Of a stretch of DNA of 64,000 nucleotides, positions 31,901-44,290 are shown in pieces. Every line of letters starts with the position of its first letter. Position 1 is the first letter of the stretch. The position numbers and the translations under genes were made by a program. This DNA is from Closterium sp. NIES-65. Lineage: Eukaryota; Streptophyta; Zygnematophyceae; Desmidiales; Closteriaceae. The DNA lies in contig CANXME010000298.1 in NCBI GenBank assembly GCA_948144175.1, positions 72,001 through 136,000 on the forward strand, in the 5' to 3' direction. Under the pieces are notes generated by a model. The model did not search any database. It was not told the origin of the DNA and saw nothing but the letters and a program-made list of their open reading frames with translations.

Positions 31901-34900
31901 GGTCATCCCTGACGGCCCAGGCCATCATCCCAGCGTGGCATCCACTTTCTCGCCTACTCCATGGCCCGCGCCTGCTCCCCCCTGCAACATTCCCTTGCTA
32001 CCACACACTCCCTCCCTCACCGCCCCTTCCCATGGCCGCTGCTCGAGCTAGCTTCCTCCTGCCTGTGCAAATTTCATATGTCTGCATCTTCACCTCTCTC
32101 CCTGCTCTTCCCTTCCTGCCGTTCTGCCCCGTCCCCCCATTCCCAGGTATTCCCCCTGCCCTGACCCCCCAGGCCATCACCCCTCCAGCCGGCATCCTCC
32201 TGCTTGCCTACGCCATGGCTCGCGCCCGCTCCTCCCTGCAGCAATCCCTTGCTACCACACACTCTCTCCCCCACCACCCCTTCCCATGGCCGCTGCTCGA
32301 GCTAGCTGCCTCCTGCCCGCCTCCCATGGCTGCTGCTCTTCAGTTAAAGCCGCACCCAGACAGTCTCCTCCTGCCTCCCTCCAAGGGCCCTCCCTGTAAG
32401 TCTGGTGGCACTGTGTGTGGGCTGTAATGTTGTATGAATGCATGATATAAAGGTACATTTCATGTGGCCGCTGTTCGAGCTTGCTGCCTGCTGCCCGCCT
32501 CCCATGGCTGCGGCTCTTCAGTTAAAGCCGCACCCGGACAGTCTCCTCCTGCCTCCCTCCAAGGGCCCTCCATGTACGTGTGTGTGGTGGTACTGTGTGG
32601 GGGCTGTGCTGTGCTGTGCGGTGCGGTGCGGTGCGTGCGTCCTGCTTGCAATACGTAGGCTGGCTGGTTCTGGAGGTAGCTTGCGGCCTCCTGCTCGCTT
32701 GCATGTCTGTATCTCTGCTTGGCATACCCTCTGCTTTTGCAACAGACTTAATCGTTTAGCCCTCTAGAAAAAAGACTCCTCCTCCCCGATCTCCCAACCC
32801 CCCTTCCTTCATTCTGCTTGCCTGCAGGGCCGTATCTCTGCTTGGCGTACCCGTCTGCCTTAGCAACAGAGGCCAACACCTACTTCATCCTCACTGCATT
32901 CTTCACCATTCTAACCCATATGCACCCATCTGCTGTCTCCCTCTGCTTCCTCCTCCTCCTCATCATCTGGGTCTGGCTCTTTCTTTGGCCATCCTCCTCC
33001 CGAACCTCCTCCCGCACCTCCTCCCAAACCTCTTCCCAGCTCTCCCACCAGACCTCCTCCCATGCTGGAAGATCCTCCTCTGCGTTGCACTCCTCCTCCC
33101 AAACCTCCGTCTTCCGAGCCTCTGCGCCAGCTCTCCGAGCCTACATGGCGCCACTGACCGCCTTATTTGCAGCTACAGTGCTCTTGCTTCGGTACTGTAG
33201 CTTGTACCCCGAGCTTCGATCCGTCTTAGCCGCCCAATTTGGGATCGATTTGTCTGTTCTGGAGCGGCTTGGGCTCTTTGCTCCTCTGGGCACGCCTGTA
33301 CACGTGGCAACTGCTGATTGCGCCACGTTGCTGATCTGCCTTCGTGCTTATTTCTGCTTTGAGGCATTTCCAAACGTGCAGCAGCAGGAACAGAGTCAGC
33401 AGGGGCAGCATAATACACAAGCACATCAAGCCAGTCAGCAAGGGAGACAGGTCTCAGTTGCACAGGGAGCAGCAGCCACAGTCCCCCTGCTCTCCGCCCC
33501 TCCTTCTCGTGATCTCCATCTCAGCGCAAAGGGCTCCAAATCCTTCCATTTCCCTCCTCCGCCTCCTGCTGCCAGTGCTGCTGCTGGTGGTTCTGCAGTT
33601 GACGCTGCTATTGCAGCAACAGCAGCTGGAGCAGCTCCGGCATCCGAACCAGTTGCCGAACCTGCAGGCTCGGCAGCAGGGGCAACCAGCACTCCACCCC
33701 CAGTCATCTCCTGGTCCCACGAACAATACCCCCTTATAGGCTTCTTCGGCTGGGTGTCTTTTTTCAAGCGCCTGCTCATCCTACACTGTCCCACCGCCCT
33801 CCCCTGCGCGGCGTTTTTCGCTGCTCTGTATCCTGTCAGCGCGATAGGATTTGGGTTTCTGCTGCTGGCGGTGCTGGGGTGTGTGAGGCTGAGGGCTGTG
33901 AGGGGCACGGCGCCGAGATGGATGTTCTTATATGGAGGGGCGGCGCTGGTGGTGGAGTTTGGGTTCCAGGTGGTGGTGGCACAGTGGGGGCTGGCGGCAT
34001 GGGTGGACCAGCACAGCGCGATTCTGCAGGTGAGGGGCCGTGACTTTGGGGTTTATGTTTGTAGAGCTCTCAGGGTTTACGGGCAAGAGGTTGAGGCCTG
34101 GAGTTTGGGTTCCAGGTGGTGGTGGCGCAGTGGGGGCTGGCGGCCTGGGTGGAGCAGCACAGTGCTATTCTGCTGGTGGATGGTTGGGTCGCAAGGATTG
34201 TGGGGTATACGGTGTGTAACAATGTTTTGTGGATGGCAGCACAGTTGGCACTGTATGAATGATTTTGTAGCACCTCAATCTGTTCCTTTCTCTCTCACAC
34301 CTCACTCCCCATCTCCTCTTGTGCAGTGACTAGGCCTTGGCTTGTAAAAAGACAAAACCATTGTTGCTGCAGCAAGTTTGCATACCCTCAGAAATGATTT
34401 TTCCATCCCCCATGCCGCATCTCCTCTTGTGCAGTGGCTGGGCTTATTCCTATACGAAGACACTGCTATTAGTTGCACTGTGGCTCTATTCCGAAGCACC
34501 TTAAACTCGTCGTTTTTCTTGCCTCATGCCTCATCTCCTCTTGTGCAGTGGCTGGGCCTTGTCTTATATGAAGACACCGCTATTAGCACTGTAGCAGGGG
34601 GGCGAATGTGGGCTTTAACATCCGGGTGTACTGCCAAATCGGTGCTCCTAGCTGCTTGCCTGCTCCACCATGCCTCCTGCCACTGGCTCGCCGAGCTTCC
34701 TCCGGAGCTTCGGGCCGACCTTAAGGGCGAGCTGTGCATGCTGTTTGTGCCTGCCGAAGCTGTGGCTGCGGCTCGGCATGCTGCTTCGGTGCATGCAGAG
34801 GAAATGACGGTGAGAGGGGGAGAGGAGGGAGGATTAGGGAGGGGAGTGGGAGGGGGAGGAGGAGAGGTGGGAGGAGGAGGAGGAGGAGGAGGAGGAGGAG

Positions 34901-37900
34901 GAGGAGGAGGAGGAGGAGGAGGAGGAGGAGGAGGAGGAGGAGGAGGAGGAGGAGGAGGAGGAGGAGGAAGGGGAGGAGGGGGAGGAGGAGACAGCTCAGT
35001 GAAGGACGCACAGAAGGATTTTACCCCTCCTCAAAGCCAGATTGGGAGAGGCGAGGGAGGAGGTGGAGGAGGAGGGGGGTCAAACTTAAAGCGAGCATAC
35101 AAGCTGATAAGTTTCCGGTCGTGGAGTGTAGGGGACTTGGAGAAACGAGCACGAGGTGCTGCTGATGCCTCCTCCTCTTCCTCGATCTCCTCCTCCGTTT
35201 TCTCTCTCGGAGGGTCATGGAGGCGAGGGGAGAAGGCAGTGAGTGGTGCTTTGCTGGAACGGCAGGAGGAGGAGGCTCACGTTCAGGCATGTAGCGTGGA
35301 AGAGAGGGAAGAGGAGGGTGAGGGTGAGGGGGAGGGGGAGGGGAAGAGTGGGAAGCGGAAGACAGAGGAAGGGAAAAATGGCAGGGGCACAGGGGGGATT
35401 GATAAGATTGGATCTGCACACGATGATATGATTGCAGATGGGTTCTTTGATGGATATGATGATTATTTTGATGAGGAGGATGAATATGATGAGGAGGATG
35501 AGGAGGAGGACCAATCAGAGGAGGCGCGGCGGTACCGGCAGCAGCTGCGGTCGATGTGGGCAGCGGTGCAAAACACAGTGGCACACTTCTTTTCACTCTA
35601 CGGATTTCATGTAAGCGCCTTGTTCTTATCGCTCCATGACGTTCAGGTGCGTTCTTTGCCTTGATTTGTGTCGATTTCATGTAAGCACCATCACTTTCCT
35701 CTAAGGAGTTCACATAAGCTCCTTTTCTTGCTCTATGGAGTTGAGGTGCGGGAATGTGCCTTGACAGTTTGTTTGTGCCAATTCTTGTGAGTCAACTCAA
35801 CAATCTATGTGAGCATCAGTGCAGAATTGAGCAGCACACTTCTTTTCACTGTATCTGTATGGATTCCATGTAAACTCCTTTGTTCTCACTCTATGGAGTT
35901 CTTCACTTAAGCGCCTTCTTTTCGCTCTAGAACATTGTCTCGCTGCTCTGTACCCCTCTGTTTATCAAAACCCCTCCCACGCCATCCCGTTCCCCTCCCA
36001 TTCCCTGCAGGTGGTCGTGCTGTACCTACTGGTTGCCAGTTTCGCAGTCAAGAACATTGTCTCGCTGCTCTGTACCCCTCTGTTTATCAAAACCCCTCCC
36101 ACGCCATCCCGTTCCCCTCCCATTCCCTGCAGGTGGTCGTGCTGTACCTACTGGTTGCCAGTTTCGCAGTCAAGAACATTGTCTCGCTGCTCTTTACCCC
36201 TCCCGTGCCATTCCTTGCTCTTCCCGCTCCCCTCAGGTGGCGGTGCTCTTCCTGCTGGTCGACTCGCCAGTTGCGCAGTCAAGAACATTGTCTCGCTGCT
36301 CTTTGTGTTCCTCCTGAATGAAAGACCCTCCTATGCCATCCCACCCCCCTCCCCTCAGATGGTGGTTCTCTTCCTGCTGGTCGCCAGTTTCGCAGTCAAG
36401 AACATTGTCTCGCTGCTCTACACATCCATCGTCGGCCTCTGCATCGCTCTCCCTCCCCGCCTCGTCCGTCTGCTCTGGCCGCTCCTTACAGTCACCTTCG
36501 CTGCAATCACCCTCTGGCAGTACTACATGCTCGCCGGCCCCCCTCCCTTCCACCACCCCCCGCTTGCACCCCCTCCCTCACACACCCCTCCTGCATCCCC
36601 TACCTTTCACTACCGGACTGGTCCCCCACCTCCTTTTCATTACCCTTCCGGACTCTCTCCCTCGCACACACCTGGATCGCTACTGAATCCACAGTCGCCT
36701 CAAGACAGGCAGCGTTTTCTTCTGAGCGTGTTCCTCCCACCTCACCCTCATCCTAGCTCGCTCTCGCTCTCCTTCCCTCCGCAAACGCACCCAAGCTCTC
36801 CCTTAAACCCGCCTGCCTATTTCCCTAACGGGCTCAGCGAAAACTCTCTTTGGCATTCAGCGGAGGTTAGCAACGTGAGCGGAGGAGGGCTATTCAGCAA
36901 CATCAACAGGCGGCCGCACCCACCCAAGACGCACAGCCGCAACTGCCAGGACTGCTGGCGCAGCACAGATTCCAAGGACCCCACCTGCTGGGACTGCTGG
37001 CTCGGTGAGTGCGGTTGGGTGAGGTGAGCTGCGATTGGGTTGGTGTTCAATGTCGACAGGCGGCCCCACCCGCCCAAGACACACAGCCGCAACTGTCAGG
37101 ACTGCTGGCTCAGCACGGACTCACAGGACCCCACCTGCTGGGACTGCTGGCTCGGTGAGTTGATCTGCGGTTGGGTTGGGTGTGTATGCTTAAGTGATGG
37201 GTGCTCTTGAATTGCTGGTGAGGTGGTTGGGTGAGTTGATTGAAGCTGCTGGCTCAGCACTGACTCGAAGGAACCACCGACTTGCACCCCTTGCACCCCT
37301 GCACCCCTGGCTCAGCACTGACTCGAAGGAACCTATGCGTGTTCTGAAGGGTCCTGGATAAGAGACGACTTTTGAGGCGCCTCAAAAGTCGAACCTATGT
37401 GTGTTGTGGCTGGCTGAGGTGTTGACCTATGGTCATCATGCCTGCATCCTTTTCACCTCTTGCACCACTTGCACCTCTCTTCATCCCTCCCCTCACCCTT
37501 GCCACATTTTGCACCTTTATCACCTCTTACACCTCGCCTCATCCCTTCTCCCCTACCTCCCTTTGCTGGCAGGTGGCATTGTTGACGACCGTCGGATCCT
37601 CTGCGCCTACTTCATCGTCTTCCTCCTCTCCTGTCTCCTCCTCTCCCCTTCCTCCTCCTCCGCCTCCACCACCTCCGACTCCTCTTCCTCCTCTGCCCAT
37701 CCAAACCCATCATTCCCGCTCGACACCACACAGCACCTCACCCGATGGACCTCCCTCCCTCCGCCACCCCTCCCTCCACTCTCAACCCCCCGCTCCCCCC
37801 ACCATCCCCACCCCTCCTTCCCGCCTCCCCCTTCCCTCCATCCCTCCTCCTCCCCCTCCCCCTCCTCCCCACACCCTCCCGCCTCCCCCTGGCACGATCT

Positions 37901-40900
37901 CTCAGAAGGGCCCTCACCCAGCTGGACCTTTCTGGACCACTGGCGATTCCTCTACTACAAATACCTCCTTTGGATCGTCCTCATACTAGTCTTTGCCACA
38001 GGAACCCTCCAATACGACCTCCTACACTGCGGCTACCTTGCCCTCTCCTTACTCAGCACGCGAAAACACGCGGCGATTCTCCGAGGGCAGACCACTGTCC
38101 TGAACTACCTCCGAGCATACAACTTCCTGCTGATCACCGCTTCCCTGGTCTACCAGTGCCCGTATTTCCCGTACCTGCCCGCGCTGTCATGCAACCCGTT
38201 TAGTATTGTCGGGCTGTATAAGTATGACTACGGGCTGAGGATGGACACGAGGAGTGCGGTGGTGGATCTGACCATGTTTGTGCTCATCACCCTCTTGGCT
38301 CACAGCCTTAAGTCGGAGCTCTTCCAGCAAGTGCTGCTCTTCACCACCAAGCAGGAGGTGAGTCAACCAACCTGCGTGGGTGGACTATACATGGGTAGGC
38401 GCGTAGGTGCACCAGGGGAGTGCAGTGCGTGTTAGAAATAGGCGGTCAACACTTTGTGTACTATATTCTATATCGTGTAGGTTATTTGCGGGTTGGGTGT
38501 AGTTTGTAATCCCAACCCTATCTGGTTGGGATTCCCTCGTAATCCTGCAAATGTGCCAACTCACCAATTGGAGATTTGGTAGGATTCCCTTCCCATCCTT
38601 TCCCTAGCTTTGCCCAACCCAACCTCGTTTGTACTTTTAGGCCTAGTGCCTTCTCTATTGATTAATCAGTTCAGCTCCATTTCTATCATGGTATCAGAGC
38701 TAGTAAATTCCGCTCACGCGGAATTCGATCCTTGGCGTCGTAATGGTTCTCTTCAGTTCTTCTATACAGTGCTCAAAGACCAAACCGCATTCGTTCCCTA
38801 CCAGGCCCCCGCCACACCCGAAGAGCAGATTCTAGTTTCTCCATCCAATGCCATGGGTTAGGGATGAGCAAGTGGCGAACACGAGCGTGTTCGTGTTCGC
38901 CCCTACACGAACACCTTCGTTTGCCGAACCGAACACTGTTCGGTTCGGCGAACACTTTGAGCAAAAAATGGTGTTCGCCGTTCGCCTGTGAAGGCGTGTT
39001 CGGGCGAACCTCGAACACTGTTCGTGTTCGTCGCGGGCAAATTGCAGCAGCGGCCCGAACACGAACGTGTTCGGGCGAACATCGAACACTGTTCGGCGAA
39101 CATTTTAAGCCAAAAAAAAGTTCGAGGCGAACCGAACAGGTGTTCGTGTTTTTGCTCAACCCTACCATGGGTCCTCCACAGTTCCTTGTCTAGCATTCCC
39201 ATCCAGCACAGTCACTGGCATCTGTTCCCCGACCGTCCGCTATAACCTCCTTGCACAGCGTGAAATCCAACACGCATGAGTGATCACCATCCTTTCCAAT
39301 GATGTCGACTACTGTGACCTCTTTGATGCCAAAACCGGCATTCATCTAGCCCGCTTCACCCTCAACTCCAACAATCTCTACACGCTCGTTGTACCTTTCA
39401 TTCAAACGTGCTCACTCACCCACCTTCCACTACCTTCCTCACACTCCTCCACCTGTCACTGCCGTCTCCTTTCCGACAAAACCATGTTCTTCCATCACCG
39501 CCTCGGCCACATCAACTTCCGCGCGCTTTCTGACCTTGCCACAAAACAACTCCTCCACGGACTTCCAACCTCACTTCCCTCTCCTACCTCCAAATTCGGG
39601 CTGCCTTGCCTTGACTGTGCACAGAGCAAGATTCGTGAACAGCCCCGTCCCCCCACTGAGTCCATCTCAACTGCTCGTGATCGCGTGCACATGGATCTTT
39701 GGGGTCCAGCTCCTCTTCGTTCTCGTGGCGGACACTTCTACTTCCTTGTCATTATTGATGACTATTCCCGCTATGTGTCTGTCCACCTCCTCTCCTCCAA
39801 ATCTGAAGCCCAAGCCGTCATCATTGAATGGGCGAATAAGGCTCATAAACACTTCAAAACCACCATCAAGTTTCTTCACTCTGACGGTGGCGGTGAATTC
39901 CGCAACAACACTCTCAAAGCCTTCTGTTCCACTGAGGGTATCCGTCAGACCTTCACTCTCCCGGACAGTCCCCACAGAACGGTCTTGCTGATAGTCAGAA
40001 TCGCATCTTAGTGCAGATTGCTCGCTTCCTCCTCACTCACGCCTTTGCCCCTCCCTCTCTTTGGGGGTACGCCATGCTCCACGCTGCCGCCCTCCACAAT
40101 CTCCATGCTCATCCTCATCACACCCACACTACCCCCGCTGAGCTGTGGACGGTTCAAAAGCCGTCCGTCCGCCCTCTACGTGTATGGGGGTGCACTTCCT
40201 ATGTCATCAAATCCCAAGCCTGTCATGTAGCTGGCGGCAAGCTTGCTCCCAAAACAATCACGTGCGTATACCTCGGGCACAACTCAGATTCGCCAGACTA
40301 TCTCTTCCTCCATCCTTCCACCAACAAACTTTACCGCAGCCGGGACGTGTTTTTTGATGAGTCTCACCCTTTCTATCCCTCCTCCAAGACTTCCCCCTCT
40401 CCTCCACCTCCTTCTCTCACTTGGGCTGACTTTGACAGTCTTCCTCCTCCCGCCACTCCATCTCCTCCTCTTCCTGCTCCCTCCACCGTCTCTGACCCGC
40501 CACCACCCACTTCCCCCTCCAGCACCACGTAGTCTCCTCCGCTCCTTCCCTCCATCCCCCCCCTCCCCCACTCGCTCCCCCACTCGCTCCCCCACTCACT
40601 CCCCCTCCTTCCTCTCCTCCTGCTCTGGCTCCTGATCCTGATTCCACTCCTCCTTCCGAGCCTCCTCGTCTCAAAACCTATCACCGCCGTCCTCCTGCTC
40701 CTGCTCCAGCTCCTGATCCTGCTCTTGCTCCCACTCCCACTTCACCTACCGCTACTCCTCCTCCAGCTCCGCCTCCCTCCCCCATCGCTTCTCGCACCCG
40801 CTCTCATAAACCTACACAACCGCTCTCCCTTTCCGTTCATGTCTCTCTCTATCCTTCTCTTGTCGGGGGTGATTATTCTCTCATGCCCTCCCTCCTTGAA

Positions 40901-43900
40901 GACAGACATGAGGAGTTGATTGATATCGACTCAGCCATCCACGCGCCCTGCTTCCTCTTTCCAGTCATCGCAGACTCTCCCTCCCTCAATTTCTCCGACA
41001 ACCCCTCCATCCCCACACCTCTCACCTATGCTGAAGCAATCTCTGGTCCTCACGCCGCTCAGTGGTTGGGCCATTGTCGCAGAATGTGAGGCCTTCATTC
41101 ACACAGGAACTTTCACAGATGTATCTTCTCCCTCCGGCGTCAACATTGTGAAGGGAAAATAGGTTTTTCAGGTGAAACAACTTCCAGACGAATTTCGTGT
41201 CTTCAAAGCCCGGTACTGTGCCAAGGGATTTACCCAAAAGCATGGACTGGACTTCTTTGAGACATTCTCTCCCACCGCCAAAACCGCCCACACTACGCAC
41301 CCTTCTCGACGTTGCTGCTCGAGATGACATGGAGGTTGACTGCATGGATGTGTCTTCTGCGTTTCTGCAAGGGATCATTTGAGGGGAAATCTATATGGAG
41401 CGGCCCGAAGGATTTCCAGCTTCTTTTCCACCAAGCATTGTATGGAAGCTGAATCGGCCAATGTATGGCCTCAAGCAAGCACCCCGGGAATGGCACAACA
41501 AGCTAAAGAGAACCTTAAGGTCCCTCGACTTTCACCCATCCACCTCTGACCCCAGCCTCTTCATCCGAGCAACACCATCCTGCTTTTTCATCCTGGTTTA
41601 TGTCGATGACATGATCCTTGTCACCAAGGATCAAACTGAGTTGGCATCAGTCAAAACCGCACTTGGTGAGAAGCGGGCGATGAAGGACCTTGGAAATCTG
41701 ATGGATTATCTGGGCATGGAAATTACACGTGATCGCACGGCCCGCACCATCACCCTCTCGCAGAAGTTTTACATCAACAACGTTCTGACGAGGTTCAAGA
41801 TGCAGGAAGCAGCATGAATGCCTACCCCACTCTCTCTGCAGCACCAACTCACTGCACCCTCTGTTCCCTCACCTGAGCCTTGTGATGAGCCTTTCCCCAA
41901 GCTCGTTGGATCCCTCATGTGCGCGATGATGTGCACTCAGTCAGACTTGACCTATCCAGTTAGTGTACTGTCCCGCTACGTTGCACCTGGTCGCTTCACT
42001 CGCCACCACTTGTTTGCCGCCAAGCGGGTTCTTCGCTATCTCAAAGGCACACAGGGTTATGTGCTCACACTTGGCGGATCTTCCCTTGTTCGCCTTGAGG
42101 GGTACAGTGGCGCATCCTATGCTGATGACCAGAGTGATCGGCGTGGTTCCCAAGGGTATTGCTTTACCCTTGGCAGTGGGGTTGTAAGTTGGCACTCCAC
42201 TCGGTCGTCCTCAGTCTCACTGTCAACCTGTGAGGCAGAGCTGTATGCCGGGACCATGGGTGCCCAGGAGGCTCGTTGGCTCTCCTTCCTGCTGACAGAA
42301 TTGGGGTATCCCAAACCAACCCCAACGCTTTGGTGTGACAACCAGAGCACCATTCATCTCACCAAGGACCCCGTTTTCGACGGCCGCACCAAGCACATTG
42401 AAGTCCGTCACTACTTTCTTCGTGAGCTGGTGCAGCGCGAGCAGCTGAAGGCTGAACACATTGCCTCCGACTGCAACCTTGCTGACTTGTTTACCAAGTC
42501 GCTTGTTCGCCAGGACCATTACCGCCTCCTTTCGGCCATGGGTGTTGGGCCTCCTTGTGGCTGATGTGTTGCAGCCTAGGGGGTGTGTTAGAAATAGGCT
42601 GTCAACACTTTGTGTTCTATATTCTATATCGCGTAGGTTATTTGCGGTTTGGGTGTAGTTCGTAATCCCAACCCTATCTGGTTGGGATTCCCTCGTAATC
42701 CTGCAAATCTGCCAACTCACCAATTGGAGATTTGCTAGGATTCCCTTCCCATCCTTTCCCTAGCTTTGCCCAACCCAACCTCATTTGTACTTAAAGCCTA
42801 GTGCCTTCTCTACTAATTAATCAGTTCAGCTCCATTTCTATCAGTGCGGTGGTGCTGGTGGCGGGTGGGTGGATCTGACCATGTTTGTGCTCATCACCCT
42901 CTTGGCTCACAGCCTCCGATCCGAGCTCTTCCAGCAAATTCTGCTCTTCACCTCCAAGCAGGAGGTGAGGCACCAGGGCATGGGAGAGGGAAAGGGGGAG
43001 ATGGATTTGGGAGGGGAGGGATAGAGGAAGGGGTCGACGGGCGAACCAGATGAGCGCAGTGCGGTGGTGGGTGTAATGTAAGCATGTTTGTGCCACAGGA
43101 GTGGGAACGACAGCGGGCAGTGAAGGTGGTGACGTGGCAGAGGGAGCATCCGCGGCAGCTCAACACCCTTGTGTCTCTCTATTCTACTCCCCCCCCCTCC
43201 CCTCCCCTCTAACAGGAGCGGGACAGGCAGTGAGCAGCAGAGATGGCAGCGGCATGGCAGGGGGAGCATCTGCGGCAGCTGCAGAGAGTGTTGCCACCAC
43301 CCTCCCCCCTCTCCTTCCCTAAAAACAGGAGCGGGACAGGCAGAGAGCGTTTGAGATGGTGGCGGCGTGGCAGCGGGAGCATCTGCGGCAGCTACAGCAG
43401 GCGGAGGAGAGGCGGCGGCAGCGCAGCGAGGAGGTGCAGCGCATGAAGGACGGCATGCGCCGCCTCCACTCCCACCTCGCCCTCCTCAACTTCCCTCAGT
43501 CTGATAGCCCTGGGGGAAGAGGTGGGGTAGCTGGGCCTGGGGCGGGTAGGCTGGCGCAGCAGCATCAGCAGCAGCTGCTGCAACTGATGCTTGCACGGGG
43601 GAGGGTAGGAGGAGGGGGAGGAGGGGAGAGGGGAGAGGGAGGAGCAGGAGGAGGGCGGGGGGGGGTGCAGGGGAGTGGATGGCAGGATCTGTCTTGTGAT
43701 TCGTCAGAAGCTGTTAGGAATGAGGTCCAGAGTGGTGCAGATGGTGCTGGTTACGGTGGTGGTGGTGCTGCTGCAGCTGAGTTTGCCACTACCACCACCA
43801 CCACTGCTCGTGCCACATACCACCTCCCCCAGTCAACCCCCTCACGCGCAGCAGGTCAACCCCCTCCCACTGCCCTTCTCCCTCCCCCTGCACTCTCCTC

Positions 43901-44259
43901 TCCTCACCCCATACCATCCAGTACCTTATCCACTCCGTCGCCCTCCCCCACCTATTACCTTCCTCCGCTCTACCCCCCTCCTTCCACCGCCTCCTCACCA
44001 GCTGTACCTCCCCCAGCTGGCCCCTCCCCCGTGGGTCCTGTGCTGTCTGACAGTATAGAATCCCCCATGCTCCCCCCTGCTTGTACTGGTCCTTCTTATA
44101 ACGCGGTTATGGAGAGGGCTAGGGCTGCTGCTGGGAAGGGATTGGTTGGTAGGGAAGGGGAGTTGTGGGGAGGAGGAGAAGCGGGAGGGAGAGTTGAGGG
44201 GGTGGCAACAGCACCCCCTTCATTCTCCCCAGATTCAGGAGCAGCAACAGTCACAGGAG

Positions 44260-44290
<31 letters not shown>

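Larger units (their letters stand above)
38430..42843 (+). mobile_element. Ty1/copia element in PIEZO intron 11
   Basis: LTRs of 259 and 258 bp (38430-38688 and 42586-42843), an exact initiator-Met primer site, a polypurine tract and a perfect 5-bp duplication GTGCG (38425-38429 and 42844-42848) define it. Integrase, RT and RNase H remain with frameshifts and stops; Gag and protease are mostly gone. It lies in the same orientation as the gene, within the duplicated edge of exon 11, and itself contains a hAT-type MITE. The two LTRs differ at about a dozen positions by eye, so it is older than the element at 4055. Confidence 0.95.

Noticed and set aside
35931..36410. CRISPR-like regular direct repeats
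   Set aside because: The repeats contain intron ends and exon starts of the flanking gene, are 109-122 bp long without unique spacers, and lie in a eukaryotic intron.
42855..42975. Extra PIEZO exon after the copia element
   Set aside because: It has a donor, but the sequence before it (GTGGCGGGTGGGTG) gives no acceptor. Including it would repeat a membrane segment already encoded by exon 11.
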